DNA of 64,000 bases from Candidatus Rokuibacteriota bacterium (GTDB lineage Bacteria; Methylomirabilota; Methylomirabilia; Rokubacteriales; CSP1-6). Below, piece by piece: positions 8,382 to 16,858 of this stretch. Location: contig JACPIQ010000014.1 in assembly GCA_016188005.1 (NCBI GenBank), positions 1 through 64,000 of the forward strand, written 5' to 3'. The position numbers and the translations under genes were made by a program. The number at the start of each line of letters is the position of its first letter. Positions within the stretch are counted from its first letter, which is position 1. The notes beneath the pieces were generated by a model. That model searched no databases and was not told the DNA's origin. It saw only the letters and a program-made list of their open reading frames with translations.

Positions 8382-9305
8382 GTGAAGCGGCCGATCGCGG
8401 GGGGCGCCGCCGGAGTCGAGGTGGCGCTCCCCCACCCGCGGGCGGCCGGGCCGGGCCCGATGGCCCGTCTCCTCGAGAGCGAGCGGCTCCTCGCCACCCT
8501 CCTGCTGACGCCGACCGTCCTCCTCCTCGGCGTCTTCATCGCCTACCCCAGCGTCGGCAACGCCGGCCAGTTCGTCGGCCTCAAGAACTTCGCCAAGGCG
8601 TGGGACGACTCGATCTTCCAGACCGCGTTCGCGAACACGTTCTTCTACACGTTCTGGGCCACCATCTTCAAGCTGGCCCTGGGGATGTGGGTGGCGCTGC
8701 TCCTCAACCGCGTCTTCCGGGGCATGCGCCTCGTGCGGGCCGCCATGCTGCTCCCCTTCATCATCCCCACGGTGCTCAGCACCTTCGCCTGGCGCTGGAT
8801 GTTCGACCCGAGCTTCAGCGTGCTCAACTGGACGCTCTACAAGAGCGGCCTCATCGTGACCAAGCTTCCCTTCCTCTCTGACGGGACGTGGGCCCTCTGG
8901 TGCGCCATCGTGATCAACACCTGGCGCGGCATGCCCTTCTTCGCCATCACGCTCCTGGCCGGGCTGCAGACCATCAACCCCGACCTCCACGAGGCCGCCG
9001 CCCTCGACGGCGCCAATGGCTGGAAGCGCTTCTGGCACGTCACCTGGCCGCTGCTCAAGCCCGTCACCATCGTCGTGGTGGTGTTCTCCATCATCCAGAC
9101 CTTCGCCGACTTCCAGCTGATCTACGTGCTCACCGGCGGCGGGCCGGCCAACTCCACCCACCTCCTGGCCACCTACGCCTATCAGCTCGGCGTGGCGACG
9201 GGGCTCCTGGGGGAGGGGGCGGCGGTGTCGCTCTTCATGTTCCCGGTCCTCTTCGCCGTGGTGTGCGTCCAGCTCTGGTACGTGCGCCGCATGGAGGGCG
9301 CCTAG
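8382..9305 (+). CDS. ABC transporter permease (MalF/UgpA-like)
   Basis: This is a binding-protein-dependent inner-membrane permease of 307 residues with about six transmembrane segments and a clear EAA loop, EAAALDGANGWKRFWHVTWP, which docks on the ATPase. It pairs with the next gene as the heterodimeric channel. The start is a GTG at 8382; an ATG at 8460 would remove an unfamiliar polar leader. After the first segment (GVFIAYP) the sequence jumps straight to SVGNAGQFVGLKNF. The usual dozen or so residues between (typically a LSLTD-like stretch) are absent, which suggests an in-frame deletion at about position 8545. Confidence 0.88.
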   Translation: MKRPIAGGAAGVEVALPHPRAAGPGPMARLLESERLLATLLLTPTVLLLGVFIAYPSVGNAGQFVGLKNFAKAWDDSIFQTAFANTFFYTFWATIFKLALGMWVALLLNRVFRGMRLVRAAMLLPFIIPTVLSTFAWRWMFDPSFSVLNWTLYKSGLIVTKLPFLSDGTWALWCAIVINTWRGMPFFAITLLAGLQTINPDLHEAAALDGANGWKRFWHVTWPLLKPVTIVVVVFSIIQTFADFQLIYVLTGGGPANSTHLLATYAYQLGVATGLLGEGAAVSLFMFPVLFAVVCVQLWYVRRMEGA

Positions 9306-9307
9306 TG

Positions 9308-9363
9308 CCCACCGGGGGCTGGACGAACGCGCACGGGGGCCCTGCGGCACGCCAGCCGGTGGG
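9308..9363 (+). other. Stem-loop between the two permease genes
   Basis: CCCACCGG plus CTGG (9308-9322, with a GGG bulge) can pair with CCAGCCGGTGGG at 9352-9363. A second G-run/C-run hairpin follows before the AGGAGGG ribosome-binding site of the next gene. There is no T-run, so this is more likely an RNA-stability or processing structure than a terminator. Confidence 0.4.
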
Positions 9364-9412
9364 GGGGTCTGGGGGAGGAGCGGCGGCCATCGCTCCCCCC
9401 CAGGAGGGATAA

Positions 9413-10264
9413 ATGGTCATCGAGCGGCGCTGGAAGCGGTGGGTGTTCTTCCGCATCCCGCTGGCGGCCTTCGTCGTGGGCACGCTCTTCCCCTTCTACT
9501 GGATGCTCGTCACCGCGATCCGCCCGGACCACGAGCTCTACCGGTCGTGGCGGGCGGTCAACAACGCCCCGTTCTGGACGCTCCAGCCCACCCTGGCCCA
9601 TGTCCAGGACCTCCTGGCGCGGACCACGTTCCTGCACTGGCTCTGGAATACCTTCTTCATCGCCTGCGCCTCCACGGGCATCTCGCTCTTCTGCGGGCTC
9701 CTGGCGGGCTACGCCCTGGCCCGGCTCCGCTTCCCCATGGCCGGGCCACTCGGCACCGGGATCTTCGTGACCTACCTGGTGCCGCCGACCCTCCTCTTCA
9801 TCCCGCTGGCGGACATCATCCGCAACTTCCAGCTCGGCAACACGCCGTGGGCCCTCATCCTCACCTACCCGACCTTCCTCATCCCCTTCTGCACCTGGCT
9901 CCTCATGGGGTACTTCAAGACCATCCCGAGGGAGCTCGAGGAGTGCGCGCGGATCGACGGGGCCACGCGCTTCGGGGCGATGGTCCGCATCGTCTTTCCC
10001 ATCGCCCTCCCGGGCATCCTATCGGCGGGGATCTTCGCCTTCACGCTCTCCTGGAACGAGTTCATCTACGCCCTCATCTTCATCTCCTCGCCGGAGCGCA
10101 AGACCGTCCCCGTGGGCGTGGTCTCGGAGCTGATCCGCGGGGACATCTACTTCTGGGGGCAGCTCATGGCCGGGGCCCTGCTGGGGTCGGTGCCGGTGGC
10201 GCTGGTCTACTCGTTCTTCGTGGAGCACTACGTCGCCGGCCTCACCGGCTCGGTGAAGGGGTAG
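9413..10264 (+). CDS. ABC transporter permease (MalG/UgpE-like)
   Basis: This is the second half of the sugar-type ABC channel: 283 residues and six transmembrane segments. Its EAA loop reads EECARIDGATRFGAMVRIVFP (about residues 177-197), followed by LPGILSAGIFAFTLSWNEF, both typical of MalG-like permeases. The start ATG has AGGAGGG 6 nt upstream. The operon seems to stop here: a fresh promoter for a TRAP operon lies 22 bp after the stop codon. Confidence 0.93.
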   Translation: MVIERRWKRWVFFRIPLAAFVVGTLFPFYWMLVTAIRPDHELYRSWRAVNNAPFWTLQPTLAHVQDLLARTTFLHWLWNTFFIACASTGISLFCGLLAGYALARLRFPMAGPLGTGIFVTYLVPPTLLFIPLADIIRNFQLGNTPWALILTYPTFLIPFCTWLLMGYFKTIPRELEECARIDGATRFGAMVRIVFPIALPGILSAGIFAFTLSWNEFIYALIFISSPERKTVPVGVVSELIRGDIYFWGQLMAGALLGSVPVALVYSFFVEHYVAGLTGSVKG

Positions 10265-10285
10265 CCGGCCGGCCGAAGTGCGCCC

Positions 10286-10314
10286 TTGACATGTGGTTCT
10301 CGCCTTCCTAGAAT
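10286..10314 (+). promoter_or_regulatory. Sigma70-type promoter of the TRAP operon
   Basis: TTGACA at 10286-10291 and TAGAAT at 10309-10314 are separated by exactly 17 bases. This is one of the best promoter matches in the window. It lies 62 bases upstream of the dctP ATG and directly after the sugar permease gene, which makes the TRAP genes an independent transcription unit inserted in the ABC locus. Confidence 0.7.
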
Positions 10315-10375
10315 CCCGCCACACCCGGTTTCCAGCCGCAGGTCCCACCCAACCCGTCCCCAGGGAGGTGCCAAC

Positions 10376-11503
10376 ATGACCACACGGACATGGCGAGGCT
10401 TCGGAACCGCGGCCGCCCTGCTGGCGGCCGCCATCATGGTGGGGGGCGCGCTTGCCCCGCCCCCTGCCACGGCCCAGCAGCCCGTCACCCTCAAGATGCA
10501 GGCCAGCTGGCCGGCCGCCCTGACCCTCTACGACAACTTCAAGATGTTCGCCGAGCGGGTCGAGAAGCTCTCCGCCGGGAAGCTCAAGATCGAGGCGCTC
10601 CCCGCCGGCGCCATCGTGCCCGCCTTCGAGGTGCTGGACGCGACCAACAAGAAGGTGATCGACGGCGCCCACACCTGGGCCGCCTACTGGACAGGCAAGC
10701 ACTAGGCGGCCGTCCTGTTCACGGGCGGGCCGGGCGGCACCTTCGGCATGGATTTCATCGACGCCATGGGCTGGATGTTCGAGGGCGGCGGGCTGGAGCT
10801 CTACCAGCAGTTCTACAAGGACATCCTCAAGCTCAACGTGGTGGTGATCCCGATCCTCCCCGCCGGCCCCCAGGCGTTCGGCTGGTTCAAGCGGCCCATC
10901 AAGAACCTGGCCGACTTCAAGGGCATGAAGTGCCGCCAGACCGGCATCGCCGCCGAGGTCTTCACCGCGATGGGGATGAGCGTGGTGAACATGCCCGGCG
11001 GCGAGATCATCCCGGCGGCGCAGCGAGGGGTGATCGACTGCGCCGAGTGGGTGGGCGGCGTCGAGGACCTCAAGCTCGGCTTCCACAACGTGTGGAAGTA
11101 CCACTACACGCCGGGCATGCACGAGAACGTCACGATCGGCGAGCTGCTCGTCAACAAGGACGTCTGGGACAGCCTCGGGGCGCAGAACCAGGAGATCGTC
11201 AAGTCCGCGGCGATGGAGACGTTCTTCCGCTGGTGGATGCGCTGGCAGCGGCAGAACGCCGACGCCATCAAGGAGCTGCAGGAGAAGCACAAGGTCCAGA
11301 TCCTGAAGACCCCCGACGACATCCTGTACGCCTTCCTCAAGGCCTGGGACAAGGTCGCGGCGCAGGAGGCCGAGAAGGACCCCTTCTTCAAGAAGACGCT
11401 GGAGTCCCAGCGGAAGTACGCGTCCATCGTCGTCCCGGCCAAGCGCTTCATGTTCCCGACCTACAACTTCGCGGCCGACTACTACTGGCCGGTGAAGAAG
11501 TAG
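10376..11503 (+). pseudogene. TRAP transporter substrate-binding protein (DctP family) interrupted by an in-frame TAG
   Basis: The frame from the ATG at 10376 (AGGGAGGTG just upstream) to 11503 encodes a 375-position DctP-family periplasmic binding protein with a Sec signal peptide (cleavage near TAQQ), the family start VTLKMQASWP and the C-terminal FMFPTYNFAADYYW. Codon 110 is TAG (10703-10705), between WTGKH and AAVLFTGGPGG. The protein family is continuous on both sides and the frame is unchanged, so a single base change from CAG or AAG would explain it. An internal ATG at 10748 would give only 251 residues without the signal peptide. It is either a nonsense mutation, a sequencing error or a read-through site; dctQ and dctM downstream are intact. 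Confidence 0.75.
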
Positions 11504-11525
11504 GACGGCCGGGCCCAAGGGCACG

Positions 11526-11552
11526 GAGGGGCTAGCCGGTCGCTAGCCCCTC
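11526..11552 (+). other. Stem-loop between dctP and dctQ
   Basis: An 11-bp perfect inverted repeat (11526-11536 with 11542-11552) encloses a 5-base loop; the stem core is GGGGCTAGC. No U-run follows. Such structures after a binding-protein gene often protect its mRNA or attenuate read-through into the permease genes, which need lower expression. Confidence 0.65.
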
Positions 11553-11598
11553 CCTCCGTCCTCGCCTCCCCGCATCGACCCAGGAGGATCCGCAGCGT

Positions 11599-12150
11599 AT
11601 GCCACAGCCCCCGCCCGGCCTGCTGAAGATCATCCGCGGCATCGACAGCTTCACCGAGTACTCCGGGAAGGCCGTCGCCTTCCTGATCTTCCCGCTGGTC
11701 TTCGGGCTCACCTGGGAGGCCATCTCGCGCTACCTCCTGAACGCGCCGACCATCTGGGCTTTCGACCTCTCGTACATGCTCTACGCGGCGTTCTTCATGC
11801 TGGGCGCCCACTTCGCGCTCCTCCGGGGCGCCCACATCAGGACCGACATGCTGTGGGAGAAGTTCTCGGACCGGACCAAGGGGCTCATCGACGCCAGCGC
11901 CTACGTGTTCTTCGTCTTCCCCGGCATGATCCTCCTCTTCTACGCCAGCGTGGACGAGGCCTGGCACGCCTTCACAATCTGGGAGCGCTCGGAGCAGACC
12001 GCCTGGCGCCCGATCATCTGGCCCTTCAAGGGTCTGGTGCCGCTGACCGCGGTCCTCATCCTGATCCAGGCGGTCTCGGAGCTGCTCAAGAGCCTCTACG
12101 CCGCCCGGACGGGCACGATGCTCTCCAAGCGGGAAGGCGTCGAGATATGA
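11599..12150 (+). CDS. TRAP transporter small permease subunit (DctQ family)
   Basis: This 183-residue inner-membrane protein has four predicted membrane segments with the DctQ layout: FTEYSGKAVAFLIFPLVFGLTWEAISRYLL, then FDLSYMLYAAFFMLGAHFALLRGAHIRTDM. It forms the membrane core with DctM and uses the sodium gradient to import a carboxylate-type solute delivered by DctP. AGGAGGA lies 10 nt before the ATG. Its stop overlaps the ATG of dctM. Confidence 0.92.
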   Translation: MPQPPPGLLKIIRGIDSFTEYSGKAVAFLIFPLVFGLTWEAISRYLLNAPTIWAFDLSYMLYAAFFMLGAHFALLRGAHIRTDMLWEKFSDRTKGLIDASAYVFFVFPGMILLFYASVDEAWHAFTIWERSEQTAWRPIIWPFKGLVPLTAVLILIQAVSELLKSLYAARTGTMLSKREGVEI

Positions 12151-13466
12151 CCGGCGGCGAGCTGCTCGGCATCATCATGCTGACGATCATGATCGGGGTG
12201 ATCTTCATCGGCTTCCCGATCGCCTTCACCCTCCTGCTCCTGGCGCTCGCGTTCGGCTATTTCGGCCTCGGGGCCATCACCTTCGACCTGGCCTACTTCC
12301 AGGCCATCGGCCTCATGAAGGAGCAGATCTTCGCCGCCGTCCCGCTCTTCATCTTCATGGGCTACGTCGTCGAGCAGGCCGGGCTGATGGAGCGCCTGTT
12401 CCGCGCCGTCCGGGACGCCCTCGCGCCGCTCAAGGGCGCCCTCTACATCGCGGTCATCCTGACGGCCACGATCTTCGCCATGGCCACCGGCATCGTCGGG
12501 GCCGCCGTCACCGTGCTCGGCATCATGGCGGCGCCCATCATGATCAAGTCCGGCTACAGCCCCCGCCTGTCGGCGGGCGCCATCGCGGCCGGCGGCACCC
12601 TCGGCATCCTGATCCCGCCGAGCGTCATGCTGATCGTGATGGGGCCCGTCATCAACGTGTCGGTGGCCCAGCTCTACGCCGCCTCCTTCGGCCCGGGGTT
12701 CCTGCTGGCGTGCATGTACATCGCCTACTGCCTCCTCCGCAGCTTCCTGAACCCCAGGCTGGGCCCGCCGGTGCCTCTCGACGAGCGGCCCACATCGGCC
12801 GGGAAGGTGCTCTGGGAGCTGGTCGTGGGCGTCCTGCCGCTGGGCGCCCTGATCGCCTCCACGCTCGGCACGATCATGGCGGGGCTCGTCACCCCCACCG
12901 AGGCGGCGGCCATGGGGGCCTCGGGGGCGATCCTCCTGACCATCCTCTACGGCCGCTTCACGCTCAAGGGGCTCAAGCAGGCGGCCTACCAGACCTGCAC
13001 GACCGCCAGCATGGTGCTCTTCCTGGCCGTGGCCTCCAATGTCTTCGGCGCCGTGTTCTCGCGGCTCGGGTCGGCCACCGTGGTCACCAACGCCATGATC
13101 CAGCTCCCGCTCCCCCCATTCGGGATGCTGCTCCTGGTGCAGCTCCTGATCTTTCTCCTCGGGTGGCCGTTCGAGTGGCCAGCTATCATCCTGGTCTTCC
13201 TGCCGATCTTCTGGCCGGTGATCGAGGCCCTGAAGTTCGATCCGGTGTGGGTGGGGGTGCTGATCGCCGTCAACCTCCAGACGGCCTTCCTGTCGCCGCC
13301 CGTCGCGATGTCGGCCTACTACCTCAAGTCGGTGGTGCCCCAGTGGGACCTGCGCACGATCTATGGCGGCATGGCCGATTTCATGATCATCCAGGTCATC
13401 GGGCTCGTCCTCGTGATGCTCTTCCCGCAGATCGCCCTCTGGTTCCCGGGCTGGCTCTTCGGCTAG
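12147..13466 (+). CDS. TRAP transporter large permease subunit (DctM family)
   Basis: The 439-residue protein has about twelve membrane segments and DctM family motifs: FIGFPIAFTLLLLALAFG, VPLFIFMGYVVEQAG, GILIPPSVMLIVMG and VTPTEAAAMGA. It is the sodium-driven transport subunit of the TRAP system and pairs with DctQ. The ATG overlaps the dctQ stop (ATGA). The TRAP system belongs to the mannitol/chloroaromatic-type large family by its motifs, but the ligand is unknown. Confidence 0.93.
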   Translation: MTGGELLGIIMLTIMIGVIFIGFPIAFTLLLLALAFGYFGLGAITFDLAYFQAIGLMKEQIFAAVPLFIFMGYVVEQAGLMERLFRAVRDALAPLKGALYIAVILTATIFAMATGIVGAAVTVLGIMAAPIMIKSGYSPRLSAGAIAAGGTLGILIPPSVMLIVMGPVINVSVAQLYAASFGPGFLLACMYIAYCLLRSFLNPRLGPPVPLDERPTSAGKVLWELVVGVLPLGALIASTLGTIMAGLVTPTEAAAMGASGAILLTILYGRFTLKGLKQAAYQTCTTASMVLFLAVASNVFGAVFSRLGSATVVTNAMIQLPLPPFGMLLLVQLLIFLLGWPFEWPAIILVFLPIFWPVIEALKFDPVWVGVLIAVNLQTAFLSPPVAMSAYYLKSVVPQWDLRTIYGGMADFMIIQVIGLVLVMLFPQIALWFPGWLFG

Positions 13467-13556
13467 CGCGGCGGGGATGGACTACAATATCTCCGGCCTC
13501 ACCGCCGGGAGCACCAAGGGCTGAGGCGGACCCCGGGGGCCACGGAAGAGGGACTC

Positions 13557-14651
13557 ATGGCACAGGTCGTGCTCAAGGATCTCAACAAGAAGTTCGACGA
13601 GGTCCACGCCGTCAAGGACGTGAACCTCACCATCCGCGACAAGGAGTTCATGGTCTTCGTCGGGCCCTCGGGCTGCGGCAAGACCACGACGCTCCGGATG
13701 GTGGCGGGCCTCGAGGAGATCACCTCGGGGGAGATCCAGATCGGCGACCGCGTCGTCAACGACCTGCCCCCCAAGGACCGGGACATCGCCATGGTGTTCC
13801 AGAACTACGCGCTCTACCCGCACATGAGCGTCTACGACAACATGGCCTTCGGGCTCAAGATGCGGAAGTTCCCCAAGGCCGAGATCGCCAAGCGCGTGCA
13901 GGACGCGGCGGAGATCCTCGGGATCCAGGAGCTCTTGAAGCGCAAGCCGCGGCAGCTCTCCGGCGGCCAGCGGCAGCGCGTGGCCGTCGGGCGGGCCATC
14001 GTGCGCCACCCGCAGGTGTTCCTCTTCGACGAGCCGCTGTCCAACCTGGACGCCAAGCTCCGCGTCCAGATGCGCGTGGAGCTCAAGCGGCTGCACGAGC
14101 GGCTCGAGACGACCGCCATCTACGTGACCCACGATCAGGTGGAGGCCATGACGCTCGGCAGCCGGGTGGTCGTCATGAAGGACGGCTGGGTCCAGCAGGT
14201 GGGCGAGCCCATGGAGATCTACACCAGGCCGCAGAACCGGTTCGTGGCGGGCTTCATCGGCTCGCCCGCGATGAACTTCATCCCCACGAGGATCGCCGAG
14301 GCCGGCGGCACGCTCTACGCCGAGGCCTCCGGGATCAAGGTGAAGGTGCCGCCGCACGTGGCCGGGAAGCTCGGCGCCTACACGGGCCGCGCCGTCACCC
14401 TCGGCGTCAGGCCCGAGGACCTCCGCGTCGGGACGAGCACCGAATCGTCGGACTTCGCCTTCGACGCCGTCGTGGACGTGGTGGAGCCGCTGGGGGCCGA
14501 GATCCTGCTCGACACCACGGCGGCCGCGCAGTCGGTGGTGGCGCGCGTGGAGCCGATGGTCCGGACGCGGCCGCACGAGAAGATCCGGCTCGCTCTCGTG
14601 CCCGAGCGCATCCACTTCTTCGATCCGCAGACCGAAGACGTCATCCGCTAG
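13557..14651 (+). CDS. ABC transporter ATP-binding protein (MsmX/UgpC/MalK-like)
   Basis: This 364-residue ATPase has Walker A GPSGCGKTTT (residues 38-47), the Q-loop FQNYALYPHMSV, signature LSGGQRQRVAVGRA, Walker B FLFDEPLSNLD and H-loop YVTHDQVEA. A C-terminal TOBE/OB domain with GVRPEDL and VEPLGAE follows, as in sugar importers. It should energise the permeases at 8382 and 9413, although the TRAP operon lies between them. Four bases separate its stop from the next binding-protein gene, so it may be co-transcribed with that gene. Confidence 0.93.
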   Translation: MAQVVLKDLNKKFDEVHAVKDVNLTIRDKEFMVFVGPSGCGKTTTLRMVAGLEEITSGEIQIGDRVVNDLPPKDRDIAMVFQNYALYPHMSVYDNMAFGLKMRKFPKAEIAKRVQDAAEILGIQELLKRKPRQLSGGQRQRVAVGRAIVRHPQVFLFDEPLSNLDAKLRVQMRVELKRLHERLETTAIYVTHDQVEAMTLGSRVVVMKDGWVQQVGEPMEIYTRPQNRFVAGFIGSPAMNFIPTRIAEAGGTLYAEASGIKVKVPPHVAGKLGAYTGRAVTLGVRPEDLRVGTSTESSDFAFDAVVDVVEPLGAEILLDTTAAAQSVVARVEPMVRTRPHEKIRLALVPERIHFFDPQTEDVIR

Positions 14652-14655
14652 CGCC

Positions 14656-15840
14656 GTGCTGCTCCGCGCCCTCCCCCTCGCGCTCGCGGCGTGCCTGGGC
14701 GCGGCGGGCGCGCTGCCGGTCCGGGCCGCCGAGCCCCTCGCCATCGGGGAGATCAACCCGCGCACCGGCGCCCTGGCGCTCCAGGGGACGAGCGTCCACC
14801 AGGGCATCGCGCTGGCCGTGGAGGAGCAGAACGCGCGCGGCGGCATCGGCGGCCGCCCGCTGGCGCTCCTCTCCCGCGACGACGAGGGTCGGCCGGAGCG
14901 GGCCCTGGCCGCCGCCGAGGAGCTCGCGGGACGCCACCGGGTCGTGGCGTTGATCGGCGGCTACGTGGACAGCCTGGTGGGGCCCGTGGGGGAGGTGGCG
15001 GACCGGTCCCGGATCCCCTACCTCGCCACGGCCTCCCTCGACGAGCGGCTGACCCGGCGCGGCAACCGCCACTTCTTCCGCGTGTCGGGCCTCGAGGCTT
15101 ATGTCCGGGTGACGACGGGCGTGGTCCAGGACGTCTTCAAGGCCGAGCGGGTGGCCATCCTCTACTCGCAGACGCCCGGCGCCTCGCAGCTCGCGCGTCG
15201 CCAGAAGGAGCTCTTCGAGCGGGCCGGGATCCGGGTCCCCGTCTTCGAGCCGTTCAGCCCCGGCCTCTCCGACTTCACTCCACTCCTGGCCCGGGTCCGC
15301 GACCAGCGGGCCGACGTCCTGCTGTCCGACACCTTCTTCGCCGATCACCTGCTGCTCGTGCGCCAGATGACCCGGGCCGGGATCCGGATCCGGGCCTTCG
15401 TGGGGGCCTTCGGCATGGAGTTCCCCGGGGTGATCCGCGAGCTGGGCCCGGCCAGCGAGGGGCTCTACGGGACCAGCTCGTGGCAGCCGGGAGTCATGCT
15501 CGGCGGCCGCGAGGCGGAGTCGCGCGCCTTCATCGAGGCCTACTCCAGGCGGTTCGGCGCCGCGCCCGTCCCGCTCAGCATGCACGGCTATGCCGCGGCC
15601 CGCGCGCTCCTCACGGCCCTGGAGGCGCTGGCGCGCGCGGGCAAGCCGATCACGGGAGAGACCGCCCGCGACGCGCTGGCCGCGGTGGATCTCGATACCC
15701 CGCTGGGCCGGATCAAGTTCGACGAGCGGGGCGAGCCCCTCTTCTACGAGCGGGTGATCGTCCAGATCCAGGGCGGCCGGCACGTCGTCGTCTACCCGCG
15801 GGAACGGGCCACCGCCCCCCCGATCCTGCCGGGGCGCTGA
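14656..15840 (+). CDS. Branched-chain amino acid-type ABC transporter substrate-binding protein
   Basis: This 394-residue exported binding protein (family PBP type 6/LivK) starts with a GTG at 14656. It has a Sec signal peptide ending near VRAAEP, then LAIGEINPRTGALALQG and VEEQNARGGIGGRPL, and ends with a lobe typical of the family (LDTPLGRIKFDERGE). It would deliver an amino acid, amide or aromatic acid to a Liv-type permease; the nearest is livHMGF at 16859, across the convergent beta-propeller gene. It sits 4 bp after a sugar-type ATPase, an odd pairing since that ATPase class does not serve this binding-protein class. Confidence 0.88.
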   Translation: MLLRALPLALAACLGAAGALPVRAAEPLAIGEINPRTGALALQGTSVHQGIALAVEEQNARGGIGGRPLALLSRDDEGRPERALAAAEELAGRHRVVALIGGYVDSLVGPVGEVADRSRIPYLATASLDERLTRRGNRHFFRVSGLEAYVRVTTGVVQDVFKAERVAILYSQTPGASQLARRQKELFERAGIRVPVFEPFSPGLSDFTPLLARVRDQRADVLLSDTFFADHLLLVRQMTRAGIRIRAFVGAFGMEFPGVIRELGPASEGLYGTSSWQPGVMLGGREAESRAFIEAYSRRFGAAPVPLSMHGYAAARALLTALEALARAGKPITGETARDALAAVDLDTPLGRIKFDERGEPLFYERVIVQIQGGRHVVVYPRERATAPPILPGR

Positions 15841-15845
15841 CTGCC

Positions 15846-16763
15846 CTACTCCGAGAGGCACGCGACGGCAGGGGTCTCGCAGCCCGTGGTGAGGACCGGC
15901 GTGGCGGAGGCGCAGCCGTCCCGGCTCACGAGGACGGTGCCCGAGATGGAGCAGGCCAGCACGAGACCCGGCGCGGCCGCCGCCGTGGCCACCGACCAGA
16001 TCGTGCTGTCGGCGCCGGGCACGCCCCCCGAGGGGCGCCAGGAGCGGCCGCCGTCGGCGGAGACCGCGATGCCTCCGCGCGTGCCCGGCAGGCCGTCGCC
16101 GAAGCCGCAGTAGAGCGTGGAGGGATCGTCGGGGCGGGAGGCCAGCGCGCGGCAGTAGTGATCCGCACACCGGAACGCGCCCTCGATCCACTGCGCGCTC
16201 CTCCACAGGGCGACGCCGCTCGGGGTAGCGGCCAGCAGCATCCCGCCCGAGGACCAGGCCAGCGCGTGGACGTCCAGCGAGGGGAGCTGCTCGTTGGCCA
16301 CGCTCCACGTCCCGCCGCCGTCAACGCTGGCGAAGACTCCGCCGGCCTCGGCGCCCGCCCACAGCTCGCCCGGGACCCAGGGGTTCGGCAGGAGCGCGCT
16401 GAGGCGCCTCACCTGCGACTGCGGCAGGTCGGAGAGCAGGGCGAACGGCAGGGGCTCCCATCGGCAGCCGCCGTCATCGGAGCGGAAGAGCCCGAGGGGC
16501 CGCGTGCCGGCCAGCATGACGCCGTCCATCGCGGCGAGCGCCCACACCTGCGTGTCAGGCGCCGGCAGGGCGAGCTCGCTCCACGCACGCTCGCAGTAGC
16601 GGTAGACGCGCCCGTCGCCCCCCACGAGGAGTTCGCCGGGGGCAGCGCAGAGGGAGTACAGGCGCGCCGAGGCAGGGAGACACGGCTCCCTGGTCCACCT
16701 CGCGCCGAGGTCGTCGCTCCTGAAGAGTCCCTGCCCCACGGTCGCCACAAAGAGCCTCGGCAT
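15846..16763 (-). CDS. BNR/VPS10-like beta-propeller protein
   Basis: The 305-residue product contains at least five repeats of the Asp-box/BNR type (for example LFRSDDLGARW, LFRSDDGGCRW, VFASVDGGGTW, IAVSADGGRSW, VLVSRDGC), each about 45-60 residues apart, predicting a beta-propeller. I choose the ATG at 16763 (MPRLFVATVG); an upstream GTG or ATG would add residues unlike the repeat. There is no obvious signal peptide, unusual for this mostly extracytoplasmic fold. It may be a cytosolic sensor or scaffold, but no function can be assigned. It is convergent with the binding protein and divergent from livH. Confidence 0.75.
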   Translation of the reverse strand: MPRLFVATVGQGLFRSDDLGARWTREPCLPASARLYSLCAAPGELLVGGDGRVYRYCERAWSELALPAPDTQVWALAAMDGVMLAGTRPLGLFRSDDGGCRWEPLPFALLSDLPQSQVRRLSALLPNPWVPGELWAGAEAGGVFASVDGGGTWSVANEQLPSLDVHALAWSSGGMLLAATPSGVALWRSAQWIEGAFRCADHYCRALASRPDDPSTLYCGFGDGLPGTRGGIAVSADGGRSWRPSGGVPGADSTIWSVATAAAAPGLVLACSISGTVLVSRDGCASATPVLTTGCETPAVACLSE

Positions 16764-16784
16764 GGAGTTCGCCTCGGAGCCTCC

Positions 16785-16813
16785 TTGACCTCTGGTTTTC
16801 CAGACGCTACTAT
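16785..16813 (+). promoter_or_regulatory. Sigma70-type promoter of the livHMGF-cytochrome operon
   Basis: TTGACC at 16785-16790 and TACTAT at 16808-16813 lie 17 bases apart, about 45 bases upstream of the proposed livH start. Both boxes match consensus well for such a GC-rich genome. Confidence 0.65.
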
Positions 16814-16858
16814 CTGGGGGCTTCGTTCCCATTCTACGATAGCCGAGGAGCTCCCACC

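Noticed and set aside
10703-10705. TAG as pyrrolysine codon in dctP
   Set aside because: No pyl gene or amber tRNA is seen in the window, and DctP proteins are not known for pyrrolysine; mutation or error is more likely.
10019-11524. A 501-codon minus-strand open frame opposite the TRAP binding protein
   Set aside because: Composition is antisense-like and the forward frame matches DctP convincingly even with the amber codon.
13460-13488. Promoter for the ATPase gene using TACAAT at 13483
   Set aside because: The -10 is good but no acceptable -35 is at 16-18 bases; kept out of the feature list.
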